Positions 33,049-42,140 of a stretch of 64,000 nt of DNA are shown one piece after another; position 1 is the first letter of the stretch, and every line of letters begins with the position of its first letter. The translations under genes were made by a program, and so were the position numbers. The notes beneath the pieces were generated by a model that saw only the letters and a program-made list of their open reading frames with translations, was not told the origin of the DNA and made no database searches. Source of the DNA: JACCXM01 sp046328335 (GTDB lineage Bacteria; Chloroflexota; Chloroflexia; Thermomicrobiales; UBA6265); NCBI GenBank assembly GCA_046328335.1, contig JAXLWU010000004.1, forward strand, positions 194,775-258,774, given 5' to 3'.

Positions 33049-34042
33049 GGCGCAGGCCGCTCCCGCCGTCGCTGTCGACGCCGCGCCCCTGGTTGCGCTC
33101 GACCAGGTTTCGATGGTTTTCACCACGCACAAGGGGATGTTCCGGTCGGGTGCGGTAACCGCCGTGCGCGGCGTCGATATTGCCATCGACCGGGGCGAGA
33201 CGCTGGCGCTGGTCGGCGAATCGGGGAGCGGCAAGACGACCGTCGGCCGCATGTCGTTGCGGCTGCTCGAGCCGACCGCGGGAACCGTTCGCTTTGCCGG
33301 ACGCGATATCACCCACGAACCGGAATCCCACCTCGGCTGGCTACGTCGCCAGGCGGCGATCGTCTTCCAGGACCCCTTTTCGAGTCTCAATCCCTACATG
33401 ACCGTCAGCGAACTGATCGCGGAACCGCTCCTCATCGACGGGGTCCGGGACGCCGAGGTGAGGAACGCGACCGTGCGCGCCGCGATGGAGGCGGTCGATC
33501 TGCGGCCGGTGAACCGCTTCCTGCATCGCTATCCCACCGCCATGTCCGGCGGTCAGCGCCAGCGGGTCGGCATCGCCCGCGCACTCGTCCGTGAACCGGT
33601 GTACATCGTCGCGGACGAACCGGTCTCGATGGTCGATGCCTCGTCGCGGGTCGAGATTCTCAACCTGTTGCAGGGTATCCAGCAGTCACGCGGCGTCGCG
33701 TTTCTCTTCATCACTCACGATATCGCCTCCGCCCGCCATTTCGCCGACCGGATCGCGGTGATGGTTCACGGCGCGATCGTGGAAACCGGCGCCGCCGCGC
33801 AGATCATCGACCATCCGGTCCATCCCTACACGCGCGCCCTGATCGCCGCGGTGCCGGAACCCGATCCGGCTAACCGCTTCCGCCGCCGCGCCACCGAACG
33901 CTGGCAGGACGCGGCGCTCGCCAGCGTCCATCCCGCGTGCCCACACCAGGGGGGCGATTCAGACCCGCCCGCGCTGCTGGAGATCACCGGCGACCCTGGC
34001 CATCTCGTCGCCTGCCACGTCGCGCCGCCAACCGCGCGCTGA
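33038..34042 (+). CDS. ABC transporter ATP-binding protein, DppF/OppF type
   Basis: ATG 33038 overlaps the preceding gene and fits the family length (334 residues); longer starts only read through the overlap. It shows GESGSGKTT (Walker A), MSGGQRQRVGIA (signature), VADEPVSMVD (Walker B, with Ser-Met in place of the usual Thr-Ser) and FITHD. The segment VAFTTHKGMFRSGAVTAVRGV-like start marks OppF proteins, which often insert a loop there. The C-terminal HPY extension is shorter than usual (VHPACPHQGG). It works as a heterodimer with the DppD-type partner. Confidence 0.9.
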   Translation: MAGEAQAAPAVAVDAAPLVALDQVSMVFTTHKGMFRSGAVTAVRGVDIAIDRGETLALVGESGSGKTTVGRMSLRLLEPTAGTVRFAGRDITHEPESHLGWLRRQAAIVFQDPFSSLNPYMTVSELIAEPLLIDGVRDAEVRNATVRAAMEAVDLRPVNRFLHRYPTAMSGGQRQRVGIARALVREPVYIVADEPVSMVDASSRVEILNLLQGIQQSRGVAFLFITHDIASARHFADRIAVMVHGAIVETGAAAQIIDHPVHPYTRALIAAVPEPDPANRFRRRATERWQDAALASVHPACPHQGGDSDPPALLEITGDPGHLVACHVAPPTAR

Positions 34043-34050
34043 GGCGCGGG

Positions 34051-34923
34051 TCAGACTTTCAACGCCCCCTCTTGCAGACCCTTCATGTACCACCGTTGGG
34101 CGATGGCGAAGGCGAGAAACCCAGGCAGGATCACCATGATGTAGACCGCCGCCAGCATCGCCCAGTTCCAGGCCACCATCCCGCCAATGCCGGTCGTCAG
34201 CACCACCGGCAGCGTCTGCGTTCCCTCGCGGGTGTTGAGGGTCTTGGAAAGGACGTATTCGCCCCAGGCGGTCCCGAACGTGACGATGATCACCACCACG
34301 ATGCCGTTCTTGACGAGCGGCAGCAAGATTTCGACCAGCAGGCGCGTCGGGCCCGCGCCATCCAGGCGCGCCGCGTCGTAGATCTCGCGGGAGACGGTGA
34401 GAAACATGCCCCGCATGATGAAGACCGAGACCGCCATCCCCAGACTGACGTAGGGGAAAATCAGTCCCGCCGGGACGTTCAGCAACCCGAGCCGCTTCTG
34501 CGTTTCGAAGATGGCGATGATCGCGGTGATGCGCGTCGGAAAGAACATCGAGGCGGCGAGGACCGCGAACACGACCGCGGTCCCCTTGCTGGGGAGAAAG
34601 ACCAGCACGTACCCGGCCAGGACCGCGCAGATAACGGTGACGACGATCGTGCCCAGGGTGACAATCACGCTGTTCAGGTAGTTCTGGGGCAAGGTGCGAA
34701 AACTCTGGATCGCCCATTCGTATTGCCGGAACTCGAAGGTGCGCGGCCAGATCTCGTTCTGCTGGGCATCCTGGACCGTTTTGACCGACAGCAGGAGCAC
34801 CCAGACGAACGGAAAGAGCATGACGCACGCGAACAGCGCCAGCACGGCGTGCCTGGCGACGGTCCACCCGGAGATCGCTCGTCGCGGTGGCGCCGGAACG
34901 CCGGAATCTATCGAGAGAGACAT
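34051..34923 (-). CDS. ABC sugar transporter permease, MalG/LacG type (orphan)
   Basis: ATG 34923 gives MSLSIDSGVPAPPRRAI and a 290-residue, six-helix permease. Helix 1 is HAVLALFACVMLFPFVWVLL, and FYRQYEW-like FEFRQYEWAIQSFRTLP follows, typical of MalG. The EAA loop is EIYDAARLDGAGPTRLLVEI. It ends FAIAQRWYMKGLQEGALKV, where the RYFVxGLxxGAVKG-like tail is family standard. MalG proteins pair with a MalF permease and a family 1 binding protein; neither is in this window. It is convergent with the ATPase genes and divergent from the LuxR regulator. Possibly a remnant of a larger operon. Confidence 0.88.
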   Translation of the reverse strand: MSLSIDSGVPAPPRRAISGWTVARHAVLALFACVMLFPFVWVLLLSVKTVQDAQQNEIWPRTFEFRQYEWAIQSFRTLPQNYLNSVIVTLGTIVVTVICAVLAGYVLVFLPSKGTAVVFAVLAASMFFPTRITAIIAIFETQKRLGLLNVPAGLIFPYVSLGMAVSVFIMRGMFLTVSREIYDAARLDGAGPTRLLVEILLPLVKNGIVVVIIVTFGTAWGEYVLSKTLNTREGTQTLPVVLTTGIGGMVAWNWAMLAAVYIMVILPGFLAFAIAQRWYMKGLQEGALKV

Positions 34924-35026
34924 GACTGCGAAAACACTCCGCAATTGGCCGGCCACGGTACTCGGGACGAGTTGACGGAGACCCGATGACGCCAGCATTA
35001 TGGAATAGCATGCGCATCGCGGCGCA

Positions 35027-37495
35027 TTGACCACGGGGGTGTCGTTGACCGAACCATACGCTCCCGCACGGCCCGGCAACCTGACACTGCCGCTTTCCTC
35101 GTTCATCGGCAGGGAACGCGAAGTGGCGGCCTTGCGTGCTGCCCTCCGCGACCCCGCCTTGCGGCTGCTTACCCTAACCGGGCCGGGCGGCGTCGGCAAG
35201 ACCAGGTTGGCGCTCGCGGCGGCTCAGGCCGTGGGCGATGCGTTCCCCGATGGGGTCTGGTTCGTTGGACTCGCCACCATTAGCGATCCCGGTCTGGTGG
35301 CGCCAACCATCGCAGCGACCCTCGGTCTTCGGGAGGGCGGCGATCATCCGATCGTCGATCGCCTCCAGGCCACGTTGCGCCGCAAGCGCCTGCTGATCAT
35401 CCTCGACAACTTCGAGCACGTCGTGGACGCGGCGCCGGTCGTGGCGGACTTGCTGGCTTCGTGCCCGGGGTTGACGGTACTGGTCACCAGCCGGATGCGG
35501 TTGCGGCTCTCCAGCGAGCGCGAAGTGGTGGTGGCTCCGTTGCCGGTGGAGCCCACGGCACCGGGCGCTGATGCGCGGGAGATACCGGCCGCGGTGCAGC
35601 TGTTCGCGGCGCGAGCGTCCGCAACGGATCACCAGTTCGCGCTCACCCCCCACAACGCCGACACGATCGATGACATCTGCGCGAGACTTGATGGGTTGCC
35701 TCTCGCGATCGAATTGGCTGCCCCCTGGCTCAAGGTGCTTTCCCCGGGGGAACTGCTGCTGCGCCTCGACCGCCGCCTGCCGTTGCTGACTGGGGGCCAC
35801 CGCGATCTGCCCGCGCGCCAGCACACTATGCGGGCGACGATTGCCTGGAGTCACACCCTGCTCAGCCCGGCCGAGCAGACCCTCTTTCGCCGCCTCGCGA
35901 TCTTCGCTGGCGGCTTTTCCCTGGCCGCGGCAGAAGCGGTGGCGATGGCGGTGGGGGAACGGGGGCCGGGAGGGACAGGGGAGAAGGAGCGAGATCCCGA
36001 TCACCCCGCGATCCTTTCCCTCGCTCCTCCATTCCCCCCTTCCCCCCTCGAGCTGATCGCCGCGCTCGTGGAGAAAAATCTCCTCCTGCGCGGCAATGCC
36101 TGGGATGGCACCGCGCGCTTTTCCATGCTGGAGACCGTGCGTGAATTCGCCCAAGAGCAACTGATGGCCAGCGGCGAGTGGGAGGAGGTCGGGCAGCGAC
36201 ATCTCGACTTCTATCTCGCATTGGTCGATCGCGCCGCGCACCGGGCATTCGAGCAATCCTGGGCCGAGGACGCCGCGATACGCGCCGCTAACGTGGATCG
36301 CGCCACGGCAACGAGTCTGGTTGAAACAGATCACGACAATCTGCGGGCTGCGCTCGATCGCCTGCATGCAACCGGTCAGATCGATCCTCTGCTCGAATTG
36401 ACCACCGCCTGCGTGCCGTTCTGGCATGCGGCGGGGCATTTTCGCGAGGCCCACCTCCGGCTCGAGCGTGCGCTGGCGCTGGCCGCTCCTGCACCGAGTC
36501 TCCCTCGCTCCAACGCACTACTCGCCGCGGCGAGTGTGTCCCTCGCGCGGGGTGAACTTGAACAGGCAGCACAGCACGCCCAGGAAGCACTGGACGGATT
36601 TTGTTTCTGCGGTGACGAGCGTGGTCAGGCACTGGCGACGATGGAGCTGGCGATGGCTGAAGAGAACTCGCTCCATTGGGAACGTGCCGGCGAGTTGTAT
36701 GACGCAGCACTGGTTGCGTGGCGGCAGCTCGGAGAACCCGCGCAGGCAGGATCGGCGTTGCTGCTCCTCAGCGGTATCTCTTTCGTTCAAGGTCAGTTTG
36801 ATCGGGCTGTCGCGCAGGCGGAGGAGGCATTGGCGCTCTTTCGTGCCTCGGTATTGCCAGCCGGCGAGGCAATGACCAACTGGTACCTCGGTTTCTTCGC
36901 CGCCGCGAGACGGGCGGATCTGAAGGCCGCCGCCTACTTTCGCACCAACCTGGATTCGCTCCTGAAGTTGGGTGACTTCGAATGGCTGTTCAAACCGGTG
37001 GTGGGCCTGGCGGATATCGCCACGCGTCATGAAGCGCCTGAGATGGCGGCACGCTTGCTCGGCGCGGCGGACACACTCCTGCAGCGAACTGGGGGACAAC
37101 TCTTTCCCTTCGATCGGCAAGGCTACATGCAAGCTGACGCGGCATCCCGCGCCACCCTTGGCGCGGAACGGTTTCTGGCACTCCGTACCGAGGGCCAGCA
37201 CTTGGCGCCGGTGGATCTGCTCGCTGAGGCGGATGCGATCGTCGCGCTCGTTGCGGAGGCGGCGCGTCATCCCCGGCGCCGTGGCGCCGTGCTGGCAGCC
37301 GGGCTCTCCGCGCGGGAACTCGAAGTGTTGCGCTTCGTCGCCGAGGGCAAGACCGACCGCGCCATCGCCGATATGCTCTACATCAGCCGCCGCACTGTCA
37401 GTTCCCACGTCGCGAACATCCTCGCCTATTTTGGCGTCCATTCGCGCCGCGACACGGTCGATCCAAGCCCGGCGCCTCGGACTCCTGGCGAGTAA
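35027..37495 (+). CDS. LuxR-type transcriptional regulator with NB-ARC ATPase domain
   Basis: An 822-residue regulator. The TTG at 35027 is used; a GTG (35039) and a TTG (35045) are equally possible. Residues 20-330 form an NB-ARC/AAA module: FIGRERE, Walker A GPGGVGKT at 52-59, Walker B LLIILDNFEH, VTSR and DGLPLAIELAA. Residues about 330-700 are helical TPR-like repeats. The C-terminal HTH reads LSARELEVLRFVAEGKTDRA followed by RRTVSSHVANIL. Such proteins switch on ATP and an unknown signal. About residues 310-340 (GPGGTGEKERDPDHPAILSL) are encoded by a palindromic G/C-run insertion. The last 12 residues depart from the family, which points to a late frameshift. Confidence 0.85.
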   Translation: MTTGVSLTEPYAPARPGNLTLPLSSFIGREREVAALRAALRDPALRLLTLTGPGGVGKTRLALAAAQAVGDAFPDGVWFVGLATISDPGLVAPTIAATLGLREGGDHPIVDRLQATLRRKRLLIILDNFEHVVDAAPVVADLLASCPGLTVLVTSRMRLRLSSEREVVVAPLPVEPTAPGADAREIPAAVQLFAARASATDHQFALTPHNADTIDDICARLDGLPLAIELAAPWLKVLSPGELLLRLDRRLPLLTGGHRDLPARQHTMRATIAWSHTLLSPAEQTLFRRLAIFAGGFSLAAAEAVAMAVGERGPGGTGEKERDPDHPAILSLAPPFPPSPLELIAALVEKNLLLRGNAWDGTARFSMLETVREFAQEQLMASGEWEEVGQRHLDFYLALVDRAAHRAFEQSWAEDAAIRAANVDRATATSLVETDHDNLRAALDRLHATGQIDPLLELTTACVPFWHAAGHFREAHLRLERALALAAPAPSLPRSNALLAAASVSLARGELEQAAQHAQEALDGFCFCGDERGQALATMELAMAEENSLHWERAGELYDAALVAWRQLGEPAQAGSALLLLSGISFVQGQFDRAVAQAEEALALFRASVLPAGEAMTNWYLGFFAAARRADLKAAAYFRTNLDSLLKLGDFEWLFKPVVGLADIATRHEAPEMAARLLGAADTLLQRTGGQLFPFDRQGYMQADAASRATLGAERFLALRTEGQHLAPVDLLAEADAIVALVAEAARHPRRRGAVLAAGLSARELEVLRFVAEGKTDRAIADMLYISRRTVSSHVANILAYFGVHSRRDTVDPSPAPRTPGE

Positions 37496-37522
37496 GCCCG
37501 CGATGATCGAAGAGCATGCTGG

Positions 37523-37564
37523 TCCAACGACGGGTCCGGCGTGATCGTCCGACCCGTCGTTGGA
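37523..37564 (+). terminator. Hairpin after the LuxR regulator gene
   Basis: TCCAACGACGGGTC (37523-37536) pairs exactly with 37551-37564 around a 14-base loop, 28 bases past the stop. There is no T-run. It separates the regulator from the CoA transferase gene. Confidence 0.6.
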
Positions 37565-37614
37565 TCAGTGCGCTACGATGATTCTCCTGAATCGGGCGAG
37601 GCAAGGACGGGTTG

Positions 37615-38829
37615 ATGAGCGAACCGGAGACCAGCGTGGGAGGCATCGATCCCGCGGGACCCCTGGCGGGATTGCGGGTGGTGGCGCTGGAGCAGGCGGT
37701 GGCCGGTCCACTTTGCACCCGCCACCTGGCCGATCTCGGCGCGGAAGTCATCAAGATCGAACGCCCGGGCGAGGGCGACTTCGCCCGCGGCTACGACACC
37801 GCGGTCAAGGGGCTCTCCTCGTATTTCGTCTGGCTCAACCGGGGCAAGCGGTCGCTGACCCTCGATCTGAAGCACCCGCGGGCGCGGGACATTCTCGCGC
37901 GGTTGATCGCCAGCGCCGATGTCCTGGTGCAGAACCTGGGACCGGGCGCCATTGATCGCCTCGGCTTCGCCCCGGAGCGGCTGCGGCGCGACTACCCCTC
38001 GCTCGTGATTACGTCCATCTCCGGCTATGGCTCCGGCGGACCCTTCGCGCAGCGGAAGGCCTTCGATCTCCTGTTGCAGGGCGAAACCGGGGTGATCGCC
38101 ACCACCGGCAACGGCGATCAACTGGCGAAACTGGGAATCAGCGTCGGGGATATCGGCTCGGCCGTCTACGGCGTGATCGGCACCCTCGCCGCGCTCTACG
38201 AGCGCCGCGCCACCGGTCAGGGGCGCATCGTCGAAACGTCGCTCTTCGACGCCCTCGCGGAGTGGATGGGCTATCCGGCTTACTACACCCTCTATGGCGG
38301 CGAACCACCCGCCCGGGCCGGGGTGCGCCACGCCACGGTAGTCCCGTACGGATCGTATCGCTGCGCCGATGGCGCCGTCCTCTTCTCGGTGCAAACCGAG
38401 GCGCAATGGAAGGGATTCTGCGAGATCGTCTGCGGTCATCCCGAGTGGGCCACCGACGAACGCTTCACCACGCCCCCGCTGCGGCGCGTCAACCGCGATC
38501 TGCTGGAGGGAATGATCGAGGATGTCTTCGCGACTATGTCGCGAGACGAGGTGATTTCGCGGTTGGATGCGGCGGACATCCCCTTCGGCGCGCTCAACGA
38601 GATCGCCGAATTCGTCAAGCATCCGCAGTTGGCGGCGCGGCATCGCTGGCGTGAAGTCGCCTCCCCCGCTGGACCACTCCAGGCGATCGTGCCGCCGATC
38701 GATCTCGAGGGCATGACGCCGCACATGGGGGCCATCCCGGCGGTCGGGGAACAGACGAAGAGCGTCCTCGCGGATCTGGGATACAGCCGAGACGAGATCG
38801 CCGACCTGCGCCGGAGCGCCGTGGTCTGA
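37615..38829 (+). CDS. Class III CoA transferase (CaiB/BaiF family)
   Basis: ATG 37615 has AAGGA upstream; the 404-residue length is normal for the family. Sequence marks are LAGLRVVALEQAVAGPLCTRHLADLGAEVIKIE (N-terminal Rossmann part), FARGYDTAVKGLSSYFVWLNRGKRSLTLDLK, YGSGGPFAQRKAFDLLLQGETG, and VRHATVVPYGSYRCADG. These enzymes move CoA between carboxylic acids such as formate/oxalate, carnitine, bile acids or succinate/dicarboxylates. The exact pair cannot be read from the sequence. It stands alone between a terminator and the MFS gene; an uptake-and-activation link with that carrier is only a possibility. Confidence 0.9.
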   Translation: MSEPETSVGGIDPAGPLAGLRVVALEQAVAGPLCTRHLADLGAEVIKIERPGEGDFARGYDTAVKGLSSYFVWLNRGKRSLTLDLKHPRARDILARLIASADVLVQNLGPGAIDRLGFAPERLRRDYPSLVITSISGYGSGGPFAQRKAFDLLLQGETGVIATTGNGDQLAKLGISVGDIGSAVYGVIGTLAALYERRATGQGRIVETSLFDALAEWMGYPAYYTLYGGEPPARAGVRHATVVPYGSYRCADGAVLFSVQTEAQWKGFCEIVCGHPEWATDERFTTPPLRRVNRDLLEGMIEDVFATMSRDEVISRLDAADIPFGALNEIAEFVKHPQLAARHRWREVASPAGPLQAIVPPIDLEGMTPHMGAIPAVGEQTKSVLADLGYSRDEIADLRRSAVV

Positions 38830-39190
38830 CCTCGGGCGCGAGCGCCACCGCAAACCCGTGGGATGTACGGGCGCGGCCGACCCCGACTGGCAGCAGAATC
38901 GGTGTGAAGCAGTCGGGGAGAGGAACGATGGTGGAACGTGCCGGGGAAAAAGAAACAGTCCCGACCGACTCCGCATCCGTCCCGCTCCCTGACCAGCCGG
39001 CTCCACAAGCATGCCCCGCAACAATGCTTGCTTCCGCGGCGGTCCCGCATCGCCCCAGTTGCTTCAGGGTACCCCGCGATGCCCTGTCGCCCCGTTCTGG
39101 CGTCCGGTGGGAGCGTCACATTTGCTCGGCCCCTCGGGACTGTACGTACACTCTATACGGACACCCGTTGTTTGTCAAGGGGTTGCGCGC
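38830..39190. other. Leader region of the MFS gene
   Basis: No certain gene. A frame from ATG 38928 (with AGAGGA just upstream) runs 88 codons and its stop overlaps the MFS GTG as GTGA, which could mean a small upstream coupled gene, but its residue make-up is not protein-like. A perfect palindrome TGTACGTACA at 39141-39150 lies about 40 bases before the MFS start and may be an operator. Confidence 0.35.
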
Positions 39191-40678
39191 GTGAATCCGG
39201 AAATTGCTCCCGACCCCAAGCAGAAGCCTTCGCCTCCCGCCAGCGCGGCGGAAGCCAACAATCGCGCTGGTGCCAAATTCTTGGCCGCGAGTCCTGGCAC
39301 TGGAGTTGGTCCCGCGCCTGGTCACGATGCCCGATCGGTGGCCGCCTCGGTCGCCGCCGTCCCGCCGCCGCTCCTCCTGTACGACGCGCTCGATGCCGAG
39401 GACGCGCTCGACCGCGAGCAGAGCGCACCCGTGCCGGCAGCGGACTGGACCCCGACCCGCCGCGGCACCGTCAGTTGGGTCATCTTTGGGGTGGGCAACA
39501 CGGTCTTTCAGCAGGCGATGTCCACGAACTACTTCCCGATCTGGGTCGTCGCCGTCATGGGCGGCAGCGAGAGCCAGATTTCGCTCGTCAACACGCTCAC
39601 CATGGGGCTGATGCTCGCCGTCGGGCCGTGGATTGGCGCGGTTTCCGACCGGTTGCCGCGCCGGGTGCCGCTGCTGATGATCACCGTCCTCGCCTGCTGC
39701 CTGCTGACCTTCTTCGTCGGCGGTTCGCTCTCGGCCTCGCTCGCTCTCTTCTTCGCCGCCAATCTCCTCTTTCAGTCCGGCCTCGTCCTGTATGACGCCC
39801 TCCTCCCCGCGGTCAGCACGCAGGAGAACCGAGGTCGCGTCGGCGGCATCGGCGGCGGATTGAGCAATCTCGGTGCTCTCGGCGCGATCGCGCTCGGCTT
39901 CTTCATCCTGCACAACGGCGGGATCTACCACACGATTTTCCAGGCGACAGCAGTCATTTTCGTCCTGCTCGCCATTCCCCTCTTTCTCTGGGCCAAGGAA
40001 CCACCGCGCGCCGTCGCGCAGATTCCGCTTGACAAGATTCTCACCGGCGCCGTTCGCGATCTCGCCGACACGGCGCAGCGCGCCCGCGACTATCCCGATC
40101 TCGTCCGGTTTCTCGTCGGCCGCGCCTTTTACGCCGAAGCCGCCAGCACGATCGGCATTTTCCTGGGGGTCTACCTCATCATCCAGGTCGGCTTCAATTC
40201 GGAGCAGAAGGACCTCCTGCTCCTGGCCGGTCTCAGCGCGGCGATGGTCGGCGGCATCTTCTGGGGTTTCGTGGTCGATCGCATCGGCGCCCGCGATTCG
40301 CTGCTGCGGGTGCTGGCGATCTGGTCGGTAGTGATGGTGCTGATCGCCGCTACCGGTTTCCACATCCTGCCGCAGGGAGCGCTCTGGCCGCTGGCGCCCC
40401 TCGCCGGGTTCTCCCTCGGCGGCATCTGGGCTGCCGACCGCCCGCTGATGGTCGGTCTGGCGCCGCCGCAGTACCTGGGGCAGTTCTATGGTCTCTACGC
40501 GCTGGCGGGACGATTTGCCGCGCTGGCCGGTCCGCTGCTCTGGGCGTTGATCGTCGATGTTCTCGGCTGGGGCCGGCCCGTCGCCCTCCTCGCGTTGACC
40601 GCGCTTGTCCTCGTGGCGATGGTCATCCTGCGCCCCCTCTCCCCGGACATCGGACGCACCGTATCGGAAAACGCCTGA
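39191..40678 (+). CDS. MFS transporter with long N-terminal tail
   Basis: GTG 39191 has AAGGGG eight bases upstream, giving a 495-residue protein. The first 85 residues are polar, Pro/Ala-rich and precede the membrane part. Then about twelve helices follow, beginning VSWVIFGVGNTVFQQAMSTNYFPIWVV, with the loop 2-3 motif GAVSDRLPRRVPLL (MFS motif A) and a mid-loop WAKEPPRAVAQI. The YFPIWV and NRGRVGGIGGGLSNLGA elements recall the Atg22-like/UMF1 branch of the superfamily. The substrate is unknown. Confidence 0.85.
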   Translation: MNPEIAPDPKQKPSPPASAAEANNRAGAKFLAASPGTGVGPAPGHDARSVAASVAAVPPPLLLYDALDAEDALDREQSAPVPAADWTPTRRGTVSWVIFGVGNTVFQQAMSTNYFPIWVVAVMGGSESQISLVNTLTMGLMLAVGPWIGAVSDRLPRRVPLLMITVLACCLLTFFVGGSLSASLALFFAANLLFQSGLVLYDALLPAVSTQENRGRVGGIGGGLSNLGALGAIALGFFILHNGGIYHTIFQATAVIFVLLAIPLFLWAKEPPRAVAQIPLDKILTGAVRDLADTAQRARDYPDLVRFLVGRAFYAEAASTIGIFLGVYLIIQVGFNSEQKDLLLLAGLSAAMVGGIFWGFVVDRIGARDSLLRVLAIWSVVMVLIAATGFHILPQGALWPLAPLAGFSLGGIWAADRPLMVGLAPPQYLGQFYGLYALAGRFAALAGPLLWALIVDVLGWGRPVALLALTALVLVAMVILRPLSPDIGRTVSENA

Positions 40679-40691
40679 CCGGCGATCGAGA

Positions 40692-40908
40692 TTCTGGCCC
40701 GGCGGGGTTGGCAAGACTCCGCTGGCGCTTCACTTCAGCGCCGAAACGGCGGACACATTTGTCGATGTTCTTGTGTTCGTTCTACTGGCCACGATCACGG
40801 GTCCTGAATTGGTCTTGCTAGCCATCGCCCGGCACAAGGACCTGCGCGACACGAGCTCTCTGCACCCGAGCGAACTCGTGACCAACCATCCGCGCAAGCG
40901 ACGTGTTC
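40692..40908 (+). pseudogene. Remnant of an NB-ARC/LuxR-type regulator
   Basis: The reading FWPGGVGKTPLALHFSAETA, then VDVLVFVLLATITGPELVLL and ARHKDLRDTSSLHPSELV aligns without gaps of note to residues 50-120 of the LuxR-type regulator at 35027 (TGPGGVGKTRLALAAAQAVG, VWFVGLATISDPGLVAPTI, LGLREGGDHPIVDRLQ). It ends near RKRRVL, matching RRKRLL. Only the P-loop segment remains: the start, the rest of the ATPase and the DNA-binding domain are gone, and the frame simply follows the MFS stop. A decayed copy of such a gene is the clear reading. Confidence 0.7.
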
Positions 40909-41118
40909 TATCCGGAATCAGGGTCCAGACTATCGGTTTATCCTCGACCGATAAAGGCCGCGAGCTGGGCTCAAGAACGGCAGCCTTCATCCGGATTTCG
41001 TATGACAGGAGGGGAATGGTCCGATAGTGGTCACCCTGTCACCGCATTTAGTCATATCAATACTGTACACTTGCTTATCTCAGCAACATGCTGACGGGAG
41101 TCGTGGAAAGAATGTGCC

Positions 41119-41904
41119 ATGAGCGGACACGGTGGAATGGACGATGGACCGGACGGAGCCAATTGCGCTACTGCCGAGATTTTTGTCGACGCCATCGCCA
41201 GACTCGAACTCGATCCTACCACGAGCTATGCCACACGTTGTGAGGGTATCCGCTGCTTTGTCCATCCCCACGGCAGAGAGGGTTCACCGTTCACGCACGA
41301 GTTCTTTCCGCACGATGTCCCGGCGAATGAAGCGATGTGCATTGCACGCGCGATCACTGGAGGCGCGCCGCATCTGATTTTCCCGATGGGCGAGCGGGTG
41401 CACGGCGACACCGCGGAATACGTCGCCGCAGGGTACACCCATACCACGGGGTGGACGGTGATGACGCGTACATTGGGGCCGACCCTCGTACAGCCGGGAG
41501 ACGCACGAGTGCGCGCCATTACCGATGCCGAGACCGAGTCGCGAGTGTTGCACGGCGTGCTGCCGGATGGCGGCACGGGGCACCCACTGCGGGGCGGTCT
41601 GGTTGGCGACTCGACGATCCGGCAATGCTGGGTTGAGGACAAAGGAGACCCGGCCGCGTTTGGCCGGATCGTCATCCTCGGGACTGCCGCATATCTGGGA
41701 GATGTGGCAACCGCGCCAGCCTACCGGCGCCGAGGTCATGCCGCGGCCATCACCCGACGGCTGCTGAACGATGCCGCAAAGGCTGGCGCCACGACCTGTG
41801 TCTTGGTTTCCACGGCCATGGCATTGGGACTCTATCGTTCGTTTGGCTTCAAGGAGTTGATGCCAGTCCTGGAATTTCGATCACCAGGTGTCGGCGGCAA
41901 TTGA
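41119..41904 (+). CDS. GNAT family N-acetyltransferase with N-terminal extra domain
   Basis: A 261-residue protein. The C-terminal half is a GNAT domain: LGDVATAPAYRRRGHAAAITRRLL carries the RRRGHA acetyl-CoA loop, and CVLVSTAMALGLYRSFGFKEL is motif B with the YRSFGF signature. The N-terminal 120 residues form a second, degenerate alpha/beta part (RCFVHPHGREGSPFTHEF), a layout common in two-domain GNAT proteins. ATG 41119 is preceded by GGAAAGAATGTGCC. Substrate unknown. It has no co-directional partner close by. Confidence 0.8.
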   Translation: MSGHGGMDDGPDGANCATAEIFVDAIARLELDPTTSYATRCEGIRCFVHPHGREGSPFTHEFFPHDVPANEAMCIARAITGGAPHLIFPMGERVHGDTAEYVAAGYTHTTGWTVMTRTLGPTLVQPGDARVRAITDAETESRVLHGVLPDGGTGHPLRGGLVGDSTIRQCWVEDKGDPAAFGRIVILGTAAYLGDVATAPAYRRRGHAAAITRRLLNDAAKAGATTCVLVSTAMALGLYRSFGFKELMPVLEFRSPGVGGN

Positions 41905-42140
41905 TAGTCACCAGGGCGTTGCAGTCCATTGTGCCGCAGGTGCTCTTGACCGTTCATAACACAAGAAGTGTCTTCGCGTTCGCCGCGCAAGGACCCGCTT
42001 TGGACAATCGGTGCCACGTTGCGGTCCATAGCCGCGACGTATCTTCCGCTACCGATTGAAAGCCATCATAACTCTCGTCAAGATGGGAGTCGTCACTGTG
42101 GTTGGCACAATTTGATGATGACCTCAACAAAGGATCGCTG

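Noticed and set aside
38928..39194. 88-codon frame upstream of and overlapping the MFS gene
   Set aside because: It has a fair ribosome site and a GTGA overlap, but the product lacks any recognisable feature and resembles noncoding GC-rich sequence. Kept only as a note.
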